From positions 194-38,142 of the forward strand of contig PLBM01000043.1 of NCBI GenBank assembly GCA_003134515.1: 37,949 nucleotides of DNA, in the 5' to 3' direction. The translations under genes and the position numbers were made by a program. Shown here piece by piece: positions 27,503-35,476 of this stretch (within the stretch, counting starts at the first letter, position 1; each line of letters begins with the position of its first letter). The notes beneath the pieces are model-generated. The model made no database searches. It was not told where the DNA came from and saw nothing but the letters and a program-made list of their open reading frames with translations. This DNA is from Acidimicrobiaceae bacterium. Its GTDB lineage: Bacteria; Actinomycetota; Acidimicrobiia; Acidimicrobiales; RAAP-2.

Positions 27503-29458
27503 CTCCCAGCGATGTCGCGACTCGACCAACTGATTGATGGCCGCGGCGGGCATGGGGCGGGCCAGGAAATAGCCCTGACCTCGTTGACAGCCCATTGCGC
27601 GAAGGTGCGCGAGTTGACTCTCATTCTCAATTCCTTCGGCGGTCACCGACAGTTTGAGCGCGTTCGCCATAGCAACGATGGCCTCGACGAGCGCGGTGTC
27701 CAAGGGGTCGGTGCCGAGTCCCTTTACAAAGCCTTGGTCGACTTTTAGTTCATCGATGGGGTAGCGCTTGAGGCGCCCGAGAGACGAGAATCCCGTGCCG
27801 AAGTCATCGATCGAGAGCCTGATACCGAGTGACTTGAGATCGGTGAAGGTCTGACCGAAGTAATTAACGTCGTCCATTAAGACACTCTCGGTCAGTTCAA
27901 AACAGAGTCCCTCACCGGAGAATTTCGTGCGCTCCAACGTTTTCTCGGTGACTTGCACGATGTCCGCCGCCATCATCTGAAGCACGGAGACGTTGACCGC
28001 GACGTTCATGTCGTGGCCGTCAGCGTGCCAGAGGGCTAATTGTGCGCACGCCTGCTCTACGACCCACGCACCAATCTCATCGATGAGGCCTATCTCTTCG
28101 GCGTAAGGAATGAACTCCGCCGGGTTTACTGATCCGAGTTCGGGATGATTCCAACGAAGCAGTGCTTCGGCCGACGCCATGTAGCCAGTCGCCAGATCGA
28201 CGATCGGCTGATAGTAGACGGTGAATTCGTTTTGCTCCAACGCCCGACGCAGTCCGACCATTAAGATCGCTCGTCGCTCCGACTTCCATCGAAGTGATTC
28301 ATCAAAGTATTCAATTTGATTGCCGTCTTGCTCTTTACCTCGAGCGACGCCTACTTCCGCGTCGCGCAGCAACTCCTCGGGCGTTGATTCCGCGGTGGCC
28401 ATGACCACGCCAAGGCTCGCGGTAACCAGGATTTGGTGACCCATATGGAGAAACGGTGCTCGAATCGTCTCGATCACCAGGCGCGCGAGCGAAGCGGTTT
28501 CAGATCCGGTGCTGTCATCACACACGATGATGAACTCATCCGCTCCGATACGAGCGACCGAGTCGGAGGGGCGAATCACCCCGAGTAGTCGTTGCGCGAC
28601 TTGACGAAGGAGCTCGTCGCCAAAGTCGTGCCCCAGCGAAGAGTTGATGAGCTTGAAGTGGTCGAGATTGAGCGAAATCACGCCCAGCCAAATGCCCTGG
28701 CGTTGCGCGCGGCCCTGTGCGTGTTCCAGACGACTGGTCAGTAGTGTTCGATTGGCAACTCCGGTGAGCGGGTCATGGAGACCCTGGAAATCTCGGTGCT
28801 CTTCGATGTTCTTTTGATCGGTGATATCGGGTAAGTGCGCGACGTAATGCAGTGGTTGACCGTCCTCGCCTCGAACGATCGACACGTACGCCGAGGTCCA
28901 CACGAAGGTGCCGTCGGGTCGAACAAAACGCTGTTGTTCGAGATAACCATCTTCACCACCCAAAATCTTTGCGATGACCACTTGCCAATTAGCTACGTCG
29001 TCAGGGTGGGTGTAGTCCGTCCACTGGCGCCCAATAATGGCGTTCATCGGCTGACCAATCAACTGACACGCGGCTTGATTGACGTGTTGCATCGTTCCGT
29101 CGAGTGCGACAACGATGGTGGCGATACCTGACTGGTCGAAGGTCAAATCACTGTGGGTTTCTAACGCCTTACTTTGGAACGTCGCCAGCGACTCAAAGAA
29201 TGACTGCACTTTGACGTCGTGATCAATGGGTAGCCCTAGAAGACGGTTCGCTTTCAGTTCATAGACGTTTCGACGCCCCTCGTGGTGGCGCTCTAAGTAC
29301 TTGTTTTCCACGAGGTCCGCCACGATGCCCTGGGCGGTTCGCTCGCTGATTTCCAAGGACGCCGCGATATCGCGGATACGAATTCTCTGATCGTTCGCGA
29401 TGAGAAGTAGCGCGCTACCATGCTTCGTCAAAAGGGGATAGTCCAGAACCTTGCCCAT
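27494..29458 (-). CDS. wHTH-PAS-GGDEF-EAL cyclic-di-GMP signalling protein
   Basis: Four modules are read in order. Residues 1-80 form a winged helix-turn-helix (RIRDIAASLEISERTAQGIVADL then a GRRNVYEL wing), close to a stand-alone actinobacterial HTH family. A PAS domain follows at about 105-220 (YTHPDD, FVRPDGTFVWTSAY). The GGDEF domain is at about 225-385, with signature G305-A-D-E-F, not GGDEF. The EAL domain is at about 395-645 with EAL at 431-433, NVAVNVS, ELTES, DDFGTG, KVDQ and AEGIE, so the phosphodiesterase site looks complete. I infer a probable c-di-GMP phosphodiesterase with a doubtful cyclase, possibly binding DNA. ATG 29458 has AGGAAGGAAG 5 nt upstream, so the 25 extra ORF-track residues are unlikely. 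No TM helix is seen, so it should be cytosolic. Confidence 0.92.
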   Translation of the reverse strand: MGKVLDYPLLTKHGSALLLIANDQRIRIRDIAASLEISERTAQGIVADLVENKYLERHHEGRRNVYELKANRLLGLPIDHDVKVQSFFESLATFQSKALETHSDLTFDQSGIATIVVALDGTMQHVNQAACQLIGQPMNAIIGRQWTDYTHPDDVANWQVVIAKILGGEDGYLEQQRFVRPDGTFVWTSAYVSIVRGEDGQPLHYVAHLPDITDQKNIEEHRDFQGLHDPLTGVANRTLLTSRLEHAQGRAQRQGIWLGVISLNLDHFKLINSSLGHDFGDELLRQVAQRLLGVIRPSDSVARIGADEFIIVCDDSTGSETASLARLVIETIRAPFLHMGHQILVTASLGVVMATAESTPEELLRDAEVGVARGKEQDGNQIEYFDESLRWKSERRAILMVGLRRALEQNEFTVYYQPIVDLATGYMASAEALLRWNHPELGSVNPAEFIPYAEEIGLIDEIGAWVVEQACAQLALWHADGHDMNVAVNVSVLQMMAADIVQVTEKTLERTKFSGEGLCFELTESVLMDDVNYFGQTFTDLKSLGIRLSIDDFGTGFSSLGRLKRYPIDELKVDQGFVKGLGTDPLDTALVEAIVAMANALKLSVTAEGIENESQLAHLRAMGCQRGQGYFLARPMPAAAINQLVESRHRWELV

Positions 29459-29463
29459 CAGAA

Positions 29464-29473
29464 CTTCCTTCCT
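29464..29473 (-). promoter_or_regulatory. Shine-Dalgarno of the wHTH-GGDEF-EAL gene
   Basis: AGGAAGGAAG is spaced 5 nt from ATG 29458. It supports the start at MGKVLDY over the upstream Met codons. Confidence 0.7.
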
Positions 29474-29492
29474 AGACATCGTTACAGCCAGA

Positions 29493-29519
29493 TTAGTGCA
29501 AGAATCTGCACTTATCATA
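29493..29519 (-). promoter_or_regulatory. Putative -10 box with overlapping palindromic operator
   Basis: On the minus strand, TATGAT (29519-29514) is a good -10 match. It runs into the inverted repeat AGTGCA-GATTCT-TGCACT (29512-29495), which would cover the transcription start. An operator here would repress the wHTH-GGDEF-EAL gene, possibly by autoregulation. I see no convincing -35 at 16-18 bp. Confidence 0.5.
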
Positions 29520-29577
29520 AAACCTGTTAGCAAATACCTGATACAAATTGCCTCTTTTATCTAATCTCTCTTGGCTA

Positions 29578-29591
29578 CTCTGATACCAGAG
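29578..29591 (-). terminator. Small hairpin after the HAD gene
   Basis: CTCTG-GTAT-CAGAG forms a perfect 5-bp stem 23 bp past the HAD stop. There is no U-tract, so it may be a weak terminator of the exosortase-glycan operon. Confidence 0.3.
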
Positions 29592-29614
29592 AAATTGGTC
29601 CGCCTTTTAGCAAG

Positions 29615-30319
29615 TCACGTAGCGAGGAACTCCGCGATGACTAACGCTGCTGCTTCGGGAAAATTGTCAACCGTCGCCACGCCCAATGGCGACGGGACGT
29701 CTCGATACTCACCTTGGCGCACTCGTATGACGGGCACACCCACTCGCTGCGCAAGGGCTACGTCTTTATCGACGCGATCACCAATGATGAGCGACTCGCT
29801 CACTTCGAGACCCAGCGCCCGAGACAGCGCCTCTAACCCCACAGGATTGGGCTTTCGACACGACCGGCCTCCGAGTTCGTCCGTGATCACCACTGCGTCG
29901 AAGTAGTGCGCCACACCGAGGGACTGTAACTTCGCGCGCTGTAGGTCGGGATTGCCGTCGGTTAGACACGCAAGGAGGGTCCGACGAGAGAGGGCATCGA
30001 GGCTCTCAATCACCCCGTCATAACACGACATGGAGAGTGGCCGAAAATTGATGAAGGCCTCAACCAGCGGACCCCTTGCCGTGAGAACGTCGTTCGACGA
30101 ACATCCCAATGCCTCTAGCGTGTCGTCAATCGTTTTTCCAGTGTCCGAGCCACGCTTGAGGACGGACGTAAAGGCGTCTGCGAACGTGTTTCGATCGAAG
30201 CCAAGTGACGTCGCTCGCTCCGCGACCGCGCCAATAGCGCCGACAAGGAACGAGCGTTGAGCGTAGAGCGTGTCATCGAGATCCACGACCACTACTCCGC
30301 CGCTACGCGACCCCACCAC
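29615..30319 (-). CDS. HAD-superfamily phosphatase
   Basis: This haloacid-dehalogenase-type hydrolase has nucleophile motif I VVDLDDTLY, motif II LTDG, motif III Lys in CRKPNP, and motif IV IIGDRVDKDV. All are intact, and a helical cap lies between motifs I and II. The ORF-track ATG at 30346 lies inside wecB. The likely start is GTG 30319 with GGTGAG upstream, giving 234 aa and an 11-base overlap with the wecB stop codon region. It is the last gene of the operon. A sugar phosphate is a plausible substrate given the neighbours, but this is inference. Confidence 0.85.
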   Translation of the reverse strand: MVGSRSGGVVVVDLDDTLYAQRSFLVGAIGAVAERATSLGFDRNTFADAFTSVLKRGSDTGKTIDDTLEALGCSSNDVLTARGPLVEAFINFRPLSMSCYDGVIESLDALSRRTLLACLTDGNPDLQRAKLQSLGVAHYFDAVVITDELGGRSCRKPNPVGLEALSRALGLEVSESLIIGDRVDKDVALAQRVGVPVIRVRQGEYRDVPSPLGVATVDNFPEAAALVIAEFLAT

Positions 30320-30326
30320 TACCCAC

Positions 30327-31496
30327 TCACCACGGCAGCACGCCATTCGTGAAGTCGGGTTCTGGCAACGTCAAGAGGGCGTCAGACTCCGAACTGGAGA
30401 GAATCCGGGCTACTCGCAGCCCGGTCGTACCATCGCCGTAAGGACAGGCCAGGGCCGCGATTCGAGACGGTGCCTCACCCGTGGTGAAGCCACGGGCCGC
30501 CTCCAGCGCGGCGGCCACGCCACGATCGTGGGCGAGCGAGACAAGCACGGCCGAACCGTTCTCCACTCCTTCCCATCTCGGTGTCGAGCCACGCAAGATG
30601 ATGACGGGAACACCAAAGTACGCGGCCTCTTCCTGAAGACCTCCCGAGTCGGTTACGACAAGTCGGGCGTGGCGCAAGCGGTCGATGAATTCAAAGTAGC
30701 CAAGCGGCGGGCACCGAGCGACCTCGTTGGAGAGTTGCGCCTCAGCGCCCGCATTTTCGAGCTGTTGCTCTGTTCTTGGATGAACGGGAAAGAGTACCGG
30801 ACCCACGTGTAGTGAAAGTTCGTTGATCAACGACGTCAATCGGCGCAGTCGGATCGGGTCGTCAACATTGGTGGGCCGATGCGCCGTGACGAGAACGCCG
30901 TCGCGTTCATTAAGTGGGACGCATCCGTATCCGCTCGCCACCAAGGAGTCGATCGCCGAGTTGCCCACGACGAAGATCCGCTCGCTCGAGATGCCCTCGC
31001 GCAGCAGAAAGTTCCGCGAGCGCTCGGTCGGCGCAAAGTGCATCGAGGACCCCGCGCTGGCCACGCGACGATTTAACTCTTCAACGCTTCGCTCGTTAAA
31101 ACTTCGAAGTCCGGCTTCGAGATGGACAAAGGGAACTGAGTTTCGCCGGGCCGCCAAAACGTACGCGGGCACGGTTTGGGTGTCACCCAACGCCAGCACG
31201 ACGTCGGGTTCATATTCGCGAACCAGTCGCATCGCGCTGGCATGAATCTCTCCCACGCGTTGATCAGGATCGATCGAGAGCACGTTCGCCACGTCCACGG
31301 AAAGTTCCAGCGCGTTCGCGATCTCACCACTCATGTTTGATGACGAGTGCTGACCCGTGTCGACCGTGACCACGTGGTGACCAACGTCGCGCAGCGCGCG
31401 CACGACCGGGGCGAGCTTGACTATTTCGGGACGGGTGCCAAAGGGCACGAGAATGCGGCGAGTCCGGTCTGCCGCGTTCTGCCCTCGCTCACTCAT
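30327..31496 (-). CDS. wecB: UDP-N-acetylglucosamine 2-epimerase, non-hydrolysing
   Basis: This GT-B-fold enzyme interconverts UDP-GlcNAc and UDP-ManNAc. It has PFGTRPEIVKLAPVVRAL at the N-terminus, ALGDTQT, HLEAGLRSFN, EELNRRVA, FAPTERSRNFLL, the His in VTAHRPTNVD, and TDSGGLQEEAAYFGVPVI for the nucleotide. These match WecB/MnaA, including the Asp, Glu and His residues used in catalysis. At 389 aa it has normal length. ATG 31496 overlaps the stop of the exosortase-ATP-grasp gene (TGATG). It suggests that the operon makes or modifies a HexNAc-containing glycan. Confidence 0.92.
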   Translation of the reverse strand: MSERGQNAADRTRRILVPFGTRPEIVKLAPVVRALRDVGHHVVTVDTGQHSSSNMSGEIANALELSVDVANVLSIDPDQRVGEIHASAMRLVREYEPDVVLALGDTQTVPAYVLAARRNSVPFVHLEAGLRSFNERSVEELNRRVASAGSSMHFAPTERSRNFLLREGISSERIFVVGNSAIDSLVASGYGCVPLNERDGVLVTAHRPTNVDDPIRLRRLTSLINELSLHVGPVLFPVHPRTEQQLENAGAEAQLSNEVARCPPLGYFEFIDRLRHARLVVTDSGGLQEEAAYFGVPVIILRGSTPRWEGVENGSAVLVSLAHDRGVAAALEAARGFTTGEAPSRIAALACPYGDGTTGLRVARILSSSESDALLTLPEPDFTNGVLPW

Positions 31497-33931
31497 CAGA
31501 CACCACTCGTTTCAAAGATGTCTTCAAAGTACCGGGTCATGCGCACGCCGACGTCGAAGTACAGCGGCGCGATGCGCCGCTCGGGTTCGAGAATGGCTTG
31601 GAGGTACGCGCCCACCACATCCGCGCCGGCGGCCAAAGTCAACGGGAGGCCGCCGGAGAACCGTGGATTGAGCTCGATGATCGACACCGCGCCCGAAGGG
31701 TCGACCATGCCTTGAATGTTGATCGGTCCGGTGATCCCCGTCGCGGCCACCACCTCGGCGCACACGCGGGTGACTTCGATTGAATCGAAGGTCAGTCCCT
31801 TGACCGAGATTCCCCCGCGCGTCTCTAAGCGCCACCGTGGCACGCACGTCACCACTTGGCCGTTTCGATCGACCAAAACATCGGCCGTGAACTCCTCACC
31901 CATCAGACGCGACTGCGCGATGAGTTCTTTGTCGTGGCGCATGATCCGGCGAAGAACCCGACGGTCATCGACCAGAGCGAAACCACGACTCCCCCGACCG
32001 CGACGAGGTTTGACGATCCACGGACCCGGTAAACGTCGGCTACCCCGCGAGGTCGTCGCGGTCGGAGGGTGCGCAATGCCGTACTCCTCCATCGCGAAGG
32101 CAAAGGCGGCTTTATCGAGACACCGCGCCACCGCCTCGAGGTCGGGAATCCAGGTCTTACAACCAAGGTCACTGAGGTCCAATGCGATCGCGGCGAGCGG
32201 CGCGTACTCCTCGGCCACGGTGCAGATGAGGGCTTGCACCTTAGTAGCTTCAACAATTGAAGTGAGCCCATCGGCGAAACTCTCGTCGTCAAAGCGCGGC
32301 ACGACGCCCGTTTGAACACCGGGCAGTTGAAAACCGGCGGCGAAGGGATCGGCGTCGAGGGCGACGACGCTGTGACCCGCGAAGAGCAGGGCTCGAATCA
32401 CGGCCAGGCCGGCCGGACCTCCGGCGCCACTCACCGCGACTCGAAAGGGTCCCCCGCGCCCGACACCTCCGACGAACTGCGGTTCGGACAACTTCTCGAT
32501 CGCCAGTCGTTTACCGTGTCGGCGTTTACCGTTCGAATCTGAGCGCTCCGGTACGATCGGCGCGGACACGTTGAGTTCGGGCACGGACAGCACCTCCAGT
32601 CGATGGGACAAGAGCCACGCTCGTGCCCACAGACGTAGCGCCGCCACGCCCGAGTTCGAGACCGGTTCCCACTGGCGCTTGGCAATCGCCTCCACCAGGG
32701 CCTGAATAACGTAGTCGTCCTCTTCTTCCGCCGCGACGCTGAGCAACGAGTACGCGTGGTAAGCGAGACCCTGATCGCCCAACTGCGTCACGAGTCGGAT
32801 CTTGACAGAGGATCTGTCCGTCGTGCTCTGCAAGAGTCGTTGGCACTTTCTCTCTCGACGTTGAGCGAACGGTCCAGTGGCAAACCTCTTGAGAGCGAGC
32901 ACGTCGAATGGTGGCAACGGACCGACGCCCTCGATGACTCTTCGCGACGACCATGCCCGACACCATAAGAGCAGCGAAGCGGTGCGATCGGTGGTAACTG
33001 GATCGTGTGCGTGAATGAAGACGGCCCTCGCTAACGCGTCCAGCACGGTGAAGTCTTCCTCGAAGACCGCGAGCGCCATAAGCGACGCCCCCTGGGTTTC
33101 TAATCCGTTCGCGGAGAGTGTCGCGATGGCGGCACAGCGCTGTTCGACGTTGAGAAAGCCAATGCGAAAGTCAATCCGGTTGGACTCACGGCGTCGAGCC
33201 AGCCAACGGCGCGTTTTCGCTGGCACAAAGTAGCGAATCAGCCAGCCCGTCAACGATCGCCGATTCGAACGCACGCGCTGCACCGCCGGGATGCGGTACC
33301 CCAGCCCGGCGTGGGACCAGGATTCGGGGCGACGCGCGGTATGTCGCCCGTAGCGATCTTGTTCGGCCCGTTCAGCCGTTGGCAGCGTCAGATACAACAA
33401 CAATAAAAAGCCCAGCAGAGTGGCGACGAAATTCCATACCGTGCCAACCCAGTCGTGAAACAACAGCAACGCGCCACGGCCGAACCAGAGACCGGCGACG
33501 CTCGATGCGGCCATTCGCCCAAGATTCAAGACAAACAGCATCGAGGCCGACACGATGTAGGCGACCACGGTATGGCTTCGCCGCCCTCTAAGAACAGCGA
33601 TGGCGAGGGTGCCCAGCGCGAGTATCCCCATGAGCGATGAGCACGAGGGCGAGATGAACGCCAAGATCGGCCGATGGCCCGGCGAGGCAATAAGCAGATT
33701 GTCACCGACCGCCAGGGTGACCCCACGAGCGCCAAAGAGACGAAACAGCCACGCCAACGAATCCAGCTCGACCCGGCGCATCGGGCCAATGAGCGTTTCA
33801 AAGAGTACGAGATAGCCAACGGTCAGAGCCCACAGTTCGCCCAGCACCGCCCACCGACGGCGCCGCGTGCCCGCCCTCGTCGACGCTCCCTGGTCAATGT
33901 CGTGGCGCGCCCGGGGATCGATCGTCGTCAT
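31496..33931 (-). CDS. Exosortase-like transpeptidase fused to an ATP-grasp ligase
   Basis: This single frame has three parts. Residues about 25-185 hold several TM helices with the exosortase/archaeosortase pattern: Cys97 in ISPSCSSLMGI, Arg139 in LNLGRMA, and His159 in FHDWVG. These correspond to the family Cys-Arg-His triad, which cleaves and transfers surface proteins. Residues about 190-490 form a soluble helical region I do not recognise. Residues about 496-811 form an ATP-grasp module: a CarB/PylC-like pre-ATP-grasp fold (VAVSGAGGPAGLAVIRALL), IVKPRRGRGSRG, GEEFTADVLVD, and metal ligands in IIELNPRFSGG. ATG 33931 (811 aa) lies 7 nt after the GT2 stop; the ORF-track start is 23 codons upstream, inside the GT2 gene. 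The exosortase call rests on motif spacing and topology. Confidence 0.8.
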   Translation of the reverse strand: MTTIDPRARHDIDQGASTRAGTRRRRWAVLGELWALTVGYLVLFETLIGPMRRVELDSLAWLFRLFGARGVTLAVGDNLLIASPGHRPILAFISPSCSSLMGILALGTLAIAVLRGRRSHTVVAYIVSASMLFVLNLGRMAASSVAGLWFGRGALLLFHDWVGTVWNFVATLLGFLLLLYLTLPTAERAEQDRYGRHTARRPESWSHAGLGYRIPAVQRVRSNRRSLTGWLIRYFVPAKTRRWLARRRESNRIDFRIGFLNVEQRCAAIATLSANGLETQGASLMALAVFEEDFTVLDALARAVFIHAHDPVTTDRTASLLLWCRAWSSRRVIEGVGPLPPFDVLALKRFATGPFAQRRERKCQRLLQSTTDRSSVKIRLVTQLGDQGLAYHAYSLLSVAAEEEDDYVIQALVEAIAKRQWEPVSNSGVAALRLWARAWLLSHRLEVLSVPELNVSAPIVPERSDSNGKRRHGKRLAIEKLSEPQFVGGVGRGGPFRVAVSGAGGPAGLAVIRALLFAGHSVVALDADPFAAGFQLPGVQTGVVPRFDDESFADGLTSIVEATKVQALICTVAEEYAPLAAIALDLSDLGCKTWIPDLEAVARCLDKAAFAFAMEEYGIAHPPTATTSRGSRRLPGPWIVKPRRGRGSRGFALVDDRRVLRRIMRHDKELIAQSRLMGEEFTADVLVDRNGQVVTCVPRWRLETRGGISVKGLTFDSIEVTRVCAEVVAATGITGPINIQGMVDPSGAVSIIELNPRFSGGLPLTLAAGADVVGAYLQAILEPERRIAPLYFDVGVRMTRYFEDIFETSGV

Positions 33932-33938
33932 CACGGCT

Positions 33939-35462
33939 CTAGGTCGACTTGACTCGGGCGAACGTGCGCGAGCCGACCGCACTGATTTCGTCGAGTCCAC
34001 CCGAGCGCATCACCAAGCCAGTGGTGGCCATCAAGGCGCCTTCACTGGACTTGGTCTCCACGCGGGCGGCGTCGCTCGTGCGGCGACGCATCAGGGGATT
34101 ATTGACAATGGTCGTCACCGAGTAGGACGAACCCACCTCGCTTGAACGCGTGGTCTTCACCCACGAGTACGGGCGACCGAGCATGCCGTCGACGTACGCC
34201 CAGGTCGTAATGACGATGGACAGCGCAAAGCTCGGCAGGAAACCAATCAGGTGCCACGCGCCGCGCCGTTCGACGCGGCCGAGTAAGAGCCCCACCGTGA
34301 GTTCGGCCAAGGGGCCCAAGAACAACAACAAGGTGAGGGGCAGTAGCGCCACCGCCGGGATGTTCCCGATGCCAAAAAGTCGCGCGGCCGTGAGCACAAT
34401 GCCCAGGCCCGAGAGAACTGGAATGTGATAGATGAAGAGGAACATCACGAACTCGGCCTTTTCGCCCCAACTCAAATTTGGGCTGCGCAACGTCGGGATG
34501 AGGTAGTCCCGCGTGCACTTTTGGTGGCCCCGAGCCCATCGGTAGCGTTGCTTCCAAAATCGACGAGCGACGAGCACGGCCTCTTCGAAGTCGACGGCCG
34601 TGGGGTCGTAGCGAACGCGTCCGCCGGCTAACAGCACGCGAATCGTTAAGTCGGTGTCCTCGGTCACGGTCTCGGTGTTCCAGCCACCCAGTCGCACCAA
34701 GGTCGAACGGCGTACGGCGCAGTTGGCCCCGCCGTACGCCGGGAGTTCGTAAAGCGCCTGGCGACCGTACTCGTTGACGAGGTAGCCAGAGAGAAAATCG
34801 ATGAACACCACTCCGGCGAGTTGGCTCTCGTTGCCGTTCCTAATGACGCAACGACCCATCACACAGTCGACTCTCTCGTCAAGAAAATGACGTACCAGGC
34901 GGCGCAACACGTCACCGGCCGGTTCGTGATCGGCGTCGAACACGCAGATAATCTCGACGTCGACGAGCTCGAGCGCCGCGTTCAACGCACCGGACTTTCC
35001 CCCACCGGCCCCCGAGGGACGGTGGACCACCGTCAGTCGGCCGTCCAGTTCCGCCCAGTAGTCGAGCCTTTCGCCGGTGCCGTCGCTCGACCCGTCGTCC
35101 ACGATGATCAGTTGCAAACTCTCCGCGGGATAGTCCAGTCGAAAGAGCGCTCGCACGAGCTTGTCGACCACCAAGACTTCGTCCTTGCACCCCACAAAGA
35201 CCGCCACCGTGGGCACGTAGTCGCTCAAGCCCACGTCCGCGGCGTAGAGGTCTTTTTCCACCCAGCGCGCCGCCGAGATCGCAAAGCCCAAATGGCGGAC
35301 GAAGAAGAAGAAGAACACCACCATGAGACCCCAGGCCATAAACGCGGCGGTACGTCCAAGGCCAAAGTAGGCAATGAATCCCGCCGTAATGGCGGCGTAG
35401 ACCAGAATCGCGACGAAGTGACTCTTGGGCCGACCAGATGACGTCGGGCGTACGGCGCGCAT
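33939..35462 (-). CDS. Processive family-2 glycosyltransferase, membrane-bound
   Basis: This GT2 protein has two N-terminal TM helices, a cytoplasmic catalytic domain, and about four C-terminal TM helices. Catalytic motifs are DDGSSDGT, DADHEP, the base in TEDTDL, and QRYRW as the Q-x-x-R-W of processive synthases such as cellulose, hyaluronan and poly-GlcNAc (PgaC/IcaA) synthases. It should polymerise a sugar and extrude it across the membrane. A PIG-L deacetylase and a UDP-GlcNAc epimerase nearby make a HexNAc polymer likely. The ORF-track start is TTG 35471; I prefer ATG 35462 (507 aa). The gene lies 14 bp after the PIG-L stop and ends just before the exosortase fusion. Confidence 0.92.
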   Translation of the reverse strand: MRAVRPTSSGRPKSHFVAILVYAAITAGFIAYFGLGRTAAFMAWGLMVVFFFFFVRHLGFAISAARWVEKDLYAADVGLSDYVPTVAVFVGCKDEVLVVDKLVRALFRLDYPAESLQLIIVDDGSSDGTGERLDYWAELDGRLTVVHRPSGAGGGKSGALNAALELVDVEIICVFDADHEPAGDVLRRLVRHFLDERVDCVMGRCVIRNGNESQLAGVVFIDFLSGYLVNEYGRQALYELPAYGGANCAVRRSTLVRLGGWNTETVTEDTDLTIRVLLAGGRVRYDPTAVDFEEAVLVARRFWKQRYRWARGHQKCTRDYLIPTLRSPNLSWGEKAEFVMFLFIYHIPVLSGLGIVLTAARLFGIGNIPAVALLPLTLLLFLGPLAELTVGLLLGRVERRGAWHLIGFLPSFALSIVITTWAYVDGMLGRPYSWVKTTRSSEVGSSYSVTTIVNNPLMRRRTSDAARVETKSSEGALMATTGLVMRSGGLDEISAVGSRTFARVKST

Positions 35463-35476
35463 CAATCGCAACAGTT

